Source of the DNA: Archivesica marissinica | Lineage: Eukaryota; Mollusca; Bivalvia; Venerida; Vesicomyidae | NCBI GenBank assembly: GCA_014843695.1 | Contig: CM026400.1 | Location: 17,374,294-17,438,293, forward strand | Direction of reading: 5' to 3' | DNA: 64,000 bases | Part shown: in pieces, positions 25,501 to 38,900 of the stretch | How positions within the stretch are numbered: the first letter of the stretch is position 1 | How the letters are laid out: the number at the start of each line of letters is the position of its first letter | Program-made: the position numbers and the translations under genes | The notes under the pieces: generated by a model | What the model was told of the DNA's origin: nothing | Database searches by the model: none | What the model saw: the letters and a program-made list of their open reading frames with translations, nothing else

Positions 25501-28500
25501 CATATTGAAAGATTTGCTGCAAATGAATGGTAGATGTGTGAGAATTTATGCCATATGTTGGGAATAAATGATGTAAGTTGTCGTTGGATACGTCAGACAA
25601 ATTTCTATTCGAGACTAAATAACTCTTACTGATGTTAAGTTGTTTACTTGTGAAACTGAAGTTTTTATGCGTGTGCTTAAGCTGTTTATGTGATGCTGTG
25701 TCTGCAATGTGCTCTGGTTGTGCTCTTTCCTACGTGGATTTGTGGGTTTGTCGTTGGGAATAGAGTCGACGTAATTAAAATCTTAGTCCACTCCCACATT
25801 ATTCTGCATGGTATTGGCTGTCTGTCCTATTAGCGCAGTGGTTAGCGCGCTCGCTTCTCACCAATGCAACCCAGGTTCGATCCTTGGAACGGGAAGTATG
25901 TGAGATGGTACGTTGGTCGCCAGATCGGACAGGCGGGCTTTTCTTCCGGGTAGTCCAGTTTCCTCCCACACGAGTTTTAACTCGGGTTTGTAAAATATTT
26001 GGCTAAGTACAATTATGCTGATTTAGAGACATATAATGCAAGGGAGGTAATGAAGAATACACAAGGTACAATGTTTGAGATGAATTGTGTCCCTTGTTTG
26101 GTAAAGATGCTGTTTGAGTAAATAAGCTTGTATTGTTTACTCGTGTAGATGTATTGGTGATGCTTCTGTGGGGTAGTAGATACGGTGTCTGTCTTGTAAT
26201 CAGGACTTCAAGCCCGGTCAGAACCACGGTGGTGGTGTTCTTAGGCAGTACCCGTAAATCCATATTTGTGGAAGTCGTGATAGCGCAGTTGTAGCGTGTT
26301 CGCTTCAGGTGCGAAAGGCCCAGAGTTTGAGTCCGTTACGATTGTCCACTTAGGCAAGGCATTTAATTTTCACGTTGCCTCTTCTCTCTCCCTCGTGGCG
26401 ATGGATTCCATCAGGAATGAGGTCTCGAGAATAATTAATATAAGTTGTAGGAACTTGTTTCGCAATCGAGCTAAAATAAATTTATATAAACTAGTCCACA
26501 CTGCCTCTTCTCTCTCCCTCATGGCGATGGATTCCCAGGAATGAGGTCTCGAGAGCAATTAATGAGTTGTAAGAACTTGTTGCGCAATTGAGCTAAAGTA
26601 AATTTGTATAAACTAAACTAATCCACACTGCCTCTTCTCTCCCTCGTGGCAATGGATTCCATCAGGAATGAGGTCTCGAGAGCGATTTAACTTGTTGTAA
26701 GAACTTGTTGCGCAATTGAGCTAAACTAAATTTGTATATATCTTACTAAACTACTGGATTATCGGCTTTCAGACGGGGTCATCCAGTATAATGTGCGGCA
26801 AGGCGACAGGCGAGGAACAGAACTAGACTTTGTAGACTTCACGTATGATGGGATGCGCCAAGAAAACTTCCTGCTAGACGGACTCGGACAACTGACTGAT
26901 GGAGAGATCGGCGATTACAACTTCAGACTGGACAATCAAGAATTAGGAATTAAAGGGTTCGTATAAAAGTTGAATGAAGAATAATTTCGCATTAAAGAGA
27001 TTTTAGTCTAGAAATTTCGACATGGATTGATGTATCTTGTGAGGACTGTTCCCCTTGGGAGGTCCAATATGTCTTTAAAAGCCACAGAACAGCAAACACA
27101 CATTGATAATGTATTTAATGTACTTGATGATTTTGTAAATGTTGGTTGGTGCACCCAAGTACTGGTTAACCGCTGGAGCCTGCCCAGGAAAGGTGTTGTT
27201 AGGTAAACTGCCCGTCGGCGATATAGCCCAAAATGGTGCTGATGAAGGCGTAAAACCCGAACTAACAAACAAACAAGAATACCACAGTCGACTAAGGAAG
27301 TTGAAACTAAGGAGAAATAAATTCATTTTTATTTCGAATAAGTTCAATCTTGTGCAATACACATGGATATGTAACACAAATATTTAAAGACCTATTTCTC
27401 TATTGTTGTAGGTATGAGTGGGTGGGGTGGAGAAATGACTCGCAGGAGTTTCAGGGGCCACTCATCATCACGTTCAAGTTCGACGATGTCCGGAACTTTT
27501 CCACGGTACTTATCAGCTGTAATAACCTGTTCTCGAAGGACGTGCGAGTCTTCAAAATGGCGTTGATCTACTTCAGCGTGGGCGGTAATCTGTACCAGAA
27601 TCAGCCAATCAAATTTGACTTTATCCGGGACAGCGTTGTGGAATATTCGAGACCGGTGTTGGTCCGGTTGAACCACAATATCGGGAAATATGTGCGGTTA
27701 CAGTTATACTTTGATGCCAAGTGGATGATGATCAGCGAAATCCAGTTTGTATCCGGTGAGTTAGTTAGTCCCGACCAATTGATCGCATGCTGAGGGTATA
27801 AATCTGACCTCTCCTGCATAATGTATCCGGTGAGTTAGTTAGTCCCGACCAATTGATCGCATACTGAGGTTATAGATCTGTCCTGCATAATGTATCCGGT
27901 GAGTTAGTTAGTCCCGACCAATTGATCGCGTGCTGAGGTTATAAATCTGTCCTCTCCTGCATAATGTATCCGGTGAGTTAATTAGTCCCGACCAATTGAT
28001 CGCGTGCTGAGGTTATAAATCTGTCCTCTCCTGCATAATGTATCCGGTGAGTTAGTTAGTCCCGACCAATTGAACGCGTGCTGAGGTTATAAATCTGTCC
28101 TCTCCTGCATAATGTATCCGGTGAGTTAGTTAGTCCCGACCAATTGATCGCGTGCTGAGGTTATAAATCTGTCCTCTCCTGCATAATGTATCCGGTGAGT
28201 TAGTTAGTCCCGACCAATTGAACGCGTGCTGAGGTTATAAATCTGTCCTCTCCTGCATAATGTATCCGGTGAGTTAGTTAGTCCCGACCAATTGATCGCG
28301 TGCTAAGGTTATAAATCAGTCCTCTCCTGCATAATGTATCCGGTGAGTTAGTTAGTCCCGACCAATTGATCGCATACTGAGGTTATAGATCTGTCCTGCA
28401 TAATGTATCCGGTGAGTTAGTTAGTCCCGACCAATTGATCGCGTGCTGAGGTTATAAATCTGTCCTCTCCTGCATAATGTATCCGGTGAGTTAATTAGTC

Positions 28501-31500
28501 CCGACCAATTGATCGCGTGCTGAGGTTATAAATCTGTCCTCTCCTGCATAATGTATCCGGTGAGTTAGTCCCGACCAATTGAACGCGTGCTGAGGTTATA
28601 GATTTGTCCTCTCCTGCATAATGTATCCGGTGAGTTAGTTAGTCCCGACCAATTGATCGCGTGCTGAGGTTATAGATCTGTCCTCTCCTGCATAATGTAT
28701 CCGGTGAGTTAGTTAGTCCCGACCAATTGATCGCGTGCTGAGGTTATAGATCTGTCCTCTCCTGCATAATGCTCAAGAAACTCAATTTGTTTAACCCTTT
28801 CCCTCATAGAAGTACCTCTTGGCGCCATTACGACATACATTGAGAAGGTAGTAGCAAACCCAATGTTCATAATAAAGGCCAGAATCTCATGTTGTCCCAG
28901 AAATATCTATGGAGCTGGGATAGATATGGCGATAGCGATATGCATGATAGCTAAATGGCTGTCGTTTGTATGGAGATATAATAGTATATTAACCTAAATC
29001 TCTATGAAGGAAAGGGTTAAATGGCTGTCATTTGTATGGAGATATAATAGTATATTAACCTAAATCTCAAAATAAAATGAAATGAAGGAAAGGGTTGAAG
29101 GTTAAATTCCTGTTCAAAATAGTCAGAATTTCCAAAGAGGTTGTTTTTACAAAAGCAGTATCACTAGAGTGTTTCTGTGTGTTATCTAACCTAATACATG
29201 TCTAACCTCATACACTCATACATGTCCAACCTCATACATGTCTAACCTCATACATATCCAACCTCATACATGTCTACCCTCATACATGTCTAACCCCATA
29301 CATGTCCAATCTCATACATGTCTAAACCTCATACATGTCTAAACCTCATACATGCCCAATCTCATACATGTCTAACCTCATACATGCCCAACCTCATGTA
29401 TGTCCAACCTCATACATGTCTAACCTCATACATGTCCAACCTCATGCATGTCTAACCTCATGCATGTCCAACCTCATGCATGTCCAACCTCATGCATGTC
29501 TAACCTCATGCATGTGTCTACCTCATGCATGTCCAACCTCATGTATGTCCAACCTCATACATGTCTAACCTCATGCATGTGTCAACCTCATACATGTCCA
29601 ACCTCATGCATGTCTAACCTCATGTATGTCCAACCTCATGTATGTCCAACCTCATGCATGTCCAACCTCATGTATGTCCAACCTCATGCATGTCCAACCT
29701 CATGCATGTCTAACCTCATGCATGTCCAACCTCATGCATGTCCAACCTCATGCATGTCTAACCTCATACATGTCTAACCTCATACATATCCAACCTCATA
29801 CATGTCTAACCTCATACATATCCAATCTCATACATATCTAACCTCATACATGTCCAACCTCATACATATCTAACCTCATACATATCCAATCTCATACATG
29901 TCTAACCTCATATATGTCTAACCTCATACATATCCAATCTCATACATATCCAACCTCATACATGTCTAACCTCATACATGTCTAACCTCATACATATCTA
30001 ACCTCATACATATCCAATCTCATACATATCCAATCTCATACATATCTAACCTCATACATATCTAACCTCATACATGTCCAACCTCATATATGTCTAACCT
30101 CATACATATCCAATCTCATACATATCTAACCTCATACATGTCCAACCTCATACATGTCCAACCTCATGCATGTCCAACCTCATACATATCCAATCTCATA
30201 CATATCTAACCTCATACATGTCTAACCCCATACATGTCCAACCTCATACATATCTAACCTCATACATGTCCAACCTCATGCATGTCCAACCTCATGCATG
30301 TCCAACCTCATACATGTCCAACCCCATACATGTTCAACCTATACATGTCTAACCTCATACACGTCCAACCTCATGCATGTTCAACCTCATACATGTCTAA
30401 CCTCATACATATCTAACCTCATACATGTCCAACCTATACATGTTCAACCTCATACATATCTAACCCCATACATGTCCAACCTCATGCATGTCCAACCTCA
30501 TGCATGTCTAACCTCATACATGTCCAACCTCATACATGTCTAACCTCATACATGTCCAACCTATACATGTCCAACCTATACATGTCCAACCTATACATGT
30601 CCAACCTATACATGTCCAACCTCATACATGTCCAACCTCATGCATGTCTAACCTCATACATGTCTAACCTCATGCATGTCTAACCTCATACATGTCCAAC
30701 CTCATACAAGTCCAACCTCATGCATGTCTAACCCCATACATGTCCAACCTCATACATGTCTAACCTCATACATGTCCAACCTCATGCATGTCTAACCCCA
30801 TACATGTCCAACCTCATGCATGTCTAACCCCATACATGTCCAACCTCATGCATGTCTAACCTCATACATGTCTAACCTCATGCATGTCTAACCCCATACA
30901 CGTCCAACCTCATACATGTCTAACCTCATACATGTCCAACCTCATGCATGTCTAACCTCATACATGTCCAACCTCATACAAGTCCAACCTCATGCATGTC
31001 TAACCCCATACATGTCCAACCCCATACAAGTCCAACCTCATGCATGTCTAACCCCATACATGTCCAACCTCATACGTGTCTAACCTCATACATGTCCAAC
31101 CTCATGCATGTCTAACCTCATACATGTCCAACCTCATACATGTCCAATCTCATACATGTCTAACCTCATACATGTCCAACCTCATGCATGTCCAACCTCA
31201 TACATGTCCAACCTCATACATGTCCAATCTCATACATGTCTAACCTCATACATGTCTAACCTCATACATGTCCAATCTCATACATGTCTAACCTCATACA
31301 TGTCCAACCTATACATGTCCAACCTCATGCATGTCCAACCTCATACATGTCTATCCTCATACATATCCAATCTCATACATATCTAACCTCATACATATCT
31401 AACCTCATACATGTCCAACCTCATACATGTCTAACCTCATACATATCCAATCTCATACATATCTAACCTCATACATGTCCAACCTCATACATGTCCAACC

Positions 31501-34500
31501 TCATGCATGTCCAACCTCATACATATCCAATCTCATACATATCTAACCTCATACATGTCTAACCCCATACATGTCCAACCTCATACATATCTAACCTCAT
31601 ACATGTCCAACCTCATGCATGTTCAACCTATACATGTCCAACCTCATACATGTCTAACCTCATACACGTCCAACCTCATACATGTCTAACCTCATACATG
31701 TCCAACCTCATACATGTCCAACCTCATGCATGTCCAACCTATACATGTCCAACCTCATACATGTCCAACCTATACATGTCTAACCTATACATGTCCAACC
31801 TCATACATGTCCAACCTCATACATGTCCAACCTATACATGTCCAACCTCATACATGTCCAACCCCATACATGTCCAACCTCATACATGTCCAACCTCATA
31901 CATGTTCAACCTATACACGTCCAACCCCATACATGTCCAACCTCATGCATGTCCAACCTCATACATGTGTCCAACCTCATACATGTCCAACCTCATACAT
32001 GTCTAACCTCATACATGTCCAACCTCATACATGTCCAACCTCATACATGTCCAACCTCATACATGTCTAACCTATACATGTCTAACCTCATACATGTCCA
32101 ACCTCATACATGTCCAACCTATACATGTCCAACCTATGCATGTCTAACCTCATACATGTCCAACCTATACATGTCCAACCTATACATGTCCAACCTCATA
32201 CATGTCCAACCTATACATGTCCAACCTCATACATGTCCAACCTCATACATGTCCAACCTCATACATGTCTAACCTCATACATGTCCAACCTCATACATAT
32301 CTAACCTCATACATGTCCAATCTCATGCATGTCCAACCTCATACATGTCTAACTTCATACAATGTGGATTTAAGTGTCTTGCCAAAGGACATCGCCACAG
32401 TGGTTCTTGCGAGCGCAAGCACCCCATTACTGCCCAGACACCATATTCCATTTCACCGCAGAGTCTCCACCGTTTCCTGTAATCTGTTACTTTGTTGTAG
32501 AACAATGAGTTGTTACTGCATGTTTAATTCAGTGCAGCTTCATTCTAATCAAAAACGCTTGAGACTCTTTTATCTAGGCTTTCGGGATGCTCTCCACAAT
32601 CTTCCATTCCTTACTTGTTATAACTGATATGATTGGTTGAGTCAGAGATATTGCACTCGGCTGGACCAATCAGACAGCTTGATGCTGAGTTTGAGATTGG
32701 AGACATGTTTAATCACCATCTCCTAGAACAAAAAAATATCCAGTTACGCCGTTGTGAATTATATTGATAGATTATCTCCCCCCCCCCCCCCCCCGACTGT
32801 CCTCTAATATGATATATAATTTATTTTTATAGTGGTTACGGTGGTTGACTTAAATCTCTTACCTCATCGCTGTGGGTTCGATTCCCACTTGGGCGTCGAA
32901 ATTCTGTCATGTGAGGAAGCTATCCAACTCACTTGCGGTAGGTCAGTGGTTCTACACATGTGTCCAACTGTGCCTGAAATACTGCTCGGAGGGGCACCTC
33001 CCCCCCCCCCAGGGGGTCTTCCTTCACCATTAATAGATAGTCGCCACAAAAACAAACCGTGATTTACTTCAGAGATTAGTCATCTAAACTGTTTGAGGAT
33101 AGTGCAATGCGACAGACAGTCCCCCATTCCAGAGTCTCCTCTAGTGTAAAACACCGACTGTTTAAAACATCGACAGTTTAGAACACCGACAGTTTAGAAC
33201 ACCAACACAAGACCTCGGTTAAAGTCCCATCTCAAAGTCTGTAATGTTAGTAAGTATACTATGATGTAGCGGGGAATCGAACCTACGACCTGCGGGACTA
33301 GAAATAGCAATCCTTGGTTACAGGACAGGCACCGCCACGGAGACACCCACATGTAAATTATATATATAATACATTTTGTCTTGTTTCAGAGCCTGCGTCA
33401 GGTAATTATACAGAAGAAGTTCCCCCACCCACCCTCAAACCCCCGCATATATTCCCCAAACCCGATCATGGTACCCCCGACCACGAGGTGGATGTCAACA
33501 GAGACAAACCTGGAAAAGAACACAACAGTAAGTGCTGCATTAATTTTATATGTAATCGATTCCCGTGCAGTACCTATCGTCCTGCATTAGTTTTATATGT
33601 AATCGATTCCCGTGCAGTACCTATCGTCCTGCATTAATTTGATATGTAATTGATTCACGTGCAGTACCTATCGTCCTGCATTAATTTTATATGTAATCGA
33701 TTCCCGTGCAGTACCTATCGTCCTGCATTAGTTTTATATGTAATCGATTCCCGTGCAGTACCTATCGTCCTGCATTAATTTTATATGTAATTGATTCACG
33801 TGCAGTACCTATCGTCCTGCATTAATTTTATATGTAATCGATTCACGTGCAGTACCTATCGTCCTGCATTAATTTTATATGTAATCGATTCACGTGCAGT
33901 ACCTATCGTCCTGCATTAATTTTATATGTAATCGATTCCCGTGCAGTACCTATCGTCCTGCATTAATTTTATATGTAATCGATTCCCGTGCAGTACCTAT
34001 CGTCCATACTCGCCTATAAGACGACCCCCCGTACTTTGGTCCTGATATTGGGGCATGCACTCGCGTATAAGACGGGTTGATAAAATGAACACCAATCAAG
34101 AGTATAAGCATGATTGGCCGGTGCAAGTTGAAGAAATGTTCGTTGTCACGGTGCTTTCTTTTAGTGATGTGCATCGGTTTCAAAATTCATAATCGGAAGA
34201 ATCGGACGGGTAAACCGATTAGATAATTGATTATTAATCGGGCAATTGATATAGTTATAAATCAAAATAATTCCATCTAATTTGTAAGTTTAACAATCTA
34301 TTTAGTACTAATAAATTACTTACAAGTTACTGGTTTCGACAAATTAGTTACTCAGTTACATCTGAGTACTAGACTTTAAGTTAGTAGACTGCCACCTGAT
34401 ATAAAATTAGTTTTTAAGTTAATAGAGGACAGAACGCTTAGTGACATACTAGTGAAAAGTCTAGTACTAGACACAGTTAGAATTGTTGTTGCAAACGTGC

Positions 34501-35901
34501 AATGCTAATAAAATACATCAATAGTAAATCATGGTTTTATTTGAGGTATAAACGAACATAAAAGTAAGAGACAAAAATAAAGACTCATCGATTATAATCG
34601 ATTACACATTTTCACAATCGATTATCGTCAATGTCCATGCCGGCGAACAATTGTCGGCGACTTAGCGATAATCGGTTTATCACTACTTTCTTTTCTAAAA
34701 TGTAATCTGGGTACGATTTTAACACAGTTTTTAAAAAATCATGTTTTCATGTTTTTAGATTTAAAAAAATGGGTTTTCATGTTTTTAGATAATCAAGACA
34801 CTTTAGACACGCCAGAAAAAGCTCCAAACAATCATAGACCGGGTACCGATATCATTGGCATCATCATCGGTTCCCTGGCGGCACTCATCACCATCCTCAT
34901 TGCAATCGTCATCTTCATCATCTTCCGGCACCGAATCAAGAAGAAGAACAACAATCGACGACTGAAGGCGGCAATGTCAGACAATCACAACACCATATCA
35001 ATAAATCTCTCCGATTTGAGAAATTCAGCGAACGGTGCTAAAATATTGAACGGGAACCTGTATAACGGGGTACCAATCACGGATATGGACTCGGACCGGG
35101 AATGTTGCAGCGGTAAGTGTTTATATCATAGAATCACACTGAGGTAACTATACAACAAAGTGTCGTTGCTGTGATAAAAGTTTATCCCAAATGAAAGCTA
35201 GAAATTCCAGTATGGGGTGTAGAATTCCTATGCTCGACTCGTACAATTGGAATTGTGCATCTTAGTTGTCCGTAAATCGTTGTAAAATGTTGGACTATCA
35301 AAGAAACTACTCTAAGAAAACATAGTTTCATTGTATGCATGCTTACTGCATGAATAAATTATAACATTGGTTAGCGGGAGATGGAAATGTAAACATTCCA
35401 CCATGATGGTAATGTATAAAACATTTACCAAACCCAGCTATGTCAGTGGACAGTGTTCAATCCGAAGTATTTTACTCAATTCAGTGCCGTGACTGATAGT
35501 TTTAAATCAAGGCAGGGGTTGCCCATGTAGCAAAAATCAAAGGTTGTAATTATTTGCAAATAATTATTTATGAAAACCACATTACAAAAATATCACCGTA
35601 AAGAGTGTGTGTTTTACCTTGTTCTTTTACGTGCAAGGTGTACAGCACCGACACGAGACCTCGGTTTAGTCACATCTGAAAGACTGTTAATTTTATTAGG
35701 GTCAGTTGCGGATCGAACCTGCGATCCTTGGATTACCAGTCTAGCGTGTTACCACTGGACTGTGTTATAATAATAAATATTGTTTCTCGGAATCGAATAA
35801 CTATTCAGGGGAAGTAAATCTGTCAGTATTATGGGAAAATAAAAGGGAGATAATTCAATTAGCATTTATTGTCTTCAGTTTTGAAAATCGTAGCTGTTTC
35901 C

Positions 35902-35944
<43 letters not shown>

Positions 35945-38900
35945 TTTATTGCATTAAGACATCAGCTGATGCTTATAGCATAATTATACAGATAAAAACA
36001 TATACATGTATTGTAAAAATGTGAAGACATGGTTTATAATGGAGTAGTTTCGGAGAAGCGTGTACGTATGAACTTTGAAAAGGATAATTTGAAAGCAAAT
36101 AAATGAATGATATATTGGTTTCTTATGCTATAAATAGACTACGTAGTTTGGTCAGTCCAGTGGTCCAGTGGTTAACACGCTGGCCTGGTAATCCAGGGAT
36201 CACGTTTCGATCCCTTGTCTGATCCTAATACAAATTAACAGTCTTTCAGATGGGACTTTAAACCAAGGTCTCGTGTCGGTGCTTTACACCGTACACGTAA
36301 AAGAACCAGAGGAGACTCTGGAATGGGTCTCTGTCTGTATCATTGCACTATCCTCCAAAAATCTAAAATGAATCCTCCAAAAATCAAAAATGACTTCTCT
36401 TGAAGAGGCGTCGCGTCGCTCATATGGGCAACCGGTAACGACGATAAATAAATGTAAAACACGCACATTTTTACCCTTTATTTTGTAGTACTGTCATTTG
36501 TTGCTGCATGTAGTTGCAGTAAGCTAAAATTGGAGGAAATTACGTAATATTTTTGTAAGACATGTTTTTTTATCACCTTGGTTTTGCTCGGGGGGAGATG
36601 CAAATAAAAATGTGAGAATTTTGAGATTTATGTGTAATTAACGTTTTTTTAATACGTTTATTTATCGTCGTCTCATCGTTACTGTTGTTTTGTTTGGTTT
36701 TATATTATGTTTGTTCATCGTCGCTCGCCCCCTGGTTAACCCATTCAACACCATGATATTCATAAACCAATAAATGAATCAGAAAATCACATTTGGACAA
36801 GTTCATTTATCAAAATGGGTAATTATGTCTAAAAATAGTCATCATATCACTGGCAAAAAGTGCAGATCCTGATGAGACGGCTCGTCACGAGCCGGCTCAT
36901 CTGGATCTACACTTTTTGTAAGCCTATTTAGAGGTCTGTGGTGTTGAAAGGGTTAATCCAGGGCCACTCCTCCAGAAGTATATGTATCATTTCATCTTAT
37001 CGAGGATGGTTCCACCATGCAGGACACAGAAGACACGTCGATTCCAGATCCGTGGTTGTTTTACATGCCCAGTGTATAGCACCGATACACGAGACCTCTG
37101 TGTAGGATCCCGTCTGTAATAGTACCGGTATTTGGATCAGATGGGGGATCGAACCCGCCGTCCTTGGAATCGCAGTCCAACTTGTTAACTGGAGCCGTTA
37201 CGATTGTGCCCTTAGGCAAGGCATTTAAATTCCACGTTGCCTCTTCTCTCTCCCTCGTGGCGATGGATTCCATCAGGAACGAGGTCTCGAGATTGATTAA
37301 TATAAGTTGTAAGAACTTGTTTCGCAATCAAGCTAAAATAAATTTGTATCAACTAACTTGTTTAACTACTTGACCATTGGACCTTGTCTACTGTGCTTTA
37401 TTTATGAGTTTGGTATTTTATGAGTGGTATTCTATGAGTTTGGTATTTTATGAGGGTGGTATTTTATGAGGGTGGTATTTTATGAGGGTGGTATTTTATG
37501 AGTGTGGTATTTTATGAGGGTGGTATTTTATGAGGGTGGTATTTTATGAGGGTGGTATTTTATGAGGGTGGTATTTTATGAGGGTGGTATTTTATAAGTA
37601 TGGTATTTTATCAGTTTGGTATTTTATGAGGGTGGTATTTTATGAGGGTGGTATTTTATGAGTTTAGTATTTTATGAGGGTGGTATTTTATGAGTTTGGT
37701 ATTTTATAAGTATGGTATTTTATCAGTTTGTATTATATAAGTTTTCTATTTTATGTGCATCATTTACAGATCGTATTAAACCCAATGGGATGTATAGGGA
37801 ACCAAAGGATTCTGTGATTGTAAATAGGGGCAGTATGGCCCCTAATTTGACGGATATGCCAGAGTTACCCCTACCAGGTACAAAGGCATGGACATGCGGC
37901 ATGCGTGTATTCTTATAATCCCACCCAGGAGAAGGAATATATATACCCATAACACTTCGTAGTAACTCATCAAATATTTATATGTGCTCTTACCTTAACT
38001 CTTTGCATGCTGGGTAAAATAATGGCTATAATTAGTAAATATAATTGTAGCCGACGACAGTTCATTAATGTGTTTTTTTAGAATATCTCAATGTGCAGCA
38101 CATTCTAATCACCCACTCCTTACAATATCTCAGTGTGCAGCACATTCTAATCATCCACTCCTTACAATATCTCAGTGTGCAGCACATTCTAATCATCCAC
38201 TCCTTACAATATCTCAGTGTGCAGCACATTCTAATCATCCACTCCTTACAATATCTCGTGTGCAGCACATTCTAATCATCCACTCCTTACAATATCTCAG
38301 TGTGCAGCACATTCTAATCATCCACTCCTTACAATATCTCAGTGTGCAGCACATTCTAATCATCCACTCCTTGGAATATCTCAGTGTGCAGCACATTCTA
38401 ATCATCCACTCCTTACAATATCTCAGTGTGCAGCACATTCTAATCATCCACTCCTTGGAATATCTCGGTGTGCAGCACATTCTAATCATCCGCTCCTTAG
38501 AATATCTCAGTGTGCCGCACATTCTAATCATCCACTCCTTACAATATCTCAGTGTGCAGCACATTCTAATCATCCACTCCTTACAATATCTCAGTGTGCA
38601 GCACATTCTAATCATCCACTCCTTACAATATCTCAGTGTGCAGCACATTCTAATCATCCACTCCTTACAATATCTCAGTGTGCAGCACATTCTAATCATC
38701 CACTCCTTGGAATATCTCGGTGTGCAGCACATTCTAATCATCAGCTCCTTAGAATATCTCAGTGTGCAACACATTCTAATCATCCACTCCTTAGAATATC
38801 TCGGTGTGCAGCACATTCTAATCATCCGCTCCTTAGAATATCTGTGTGCAGCACATTCTAATCCTCCGCTCCTTAGAATATCTCGGTGTGCAGCACATTC

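Noticed and set aside
26957..26962. Alternative exon 4 donor at TTC|gtataa
   Set aside because: It would put exon 5 out of frame (an immediate stop) and lose the conserved G-Y-E-W-V-G-W join. GG|gttcgt keeps both.
29187..32358. Regular short repeats that might suggest a CRISPR array
   Set aside because: There are no unique spacers between the units, and the context is a eukaryotic gene with introns. These are minisatellites.
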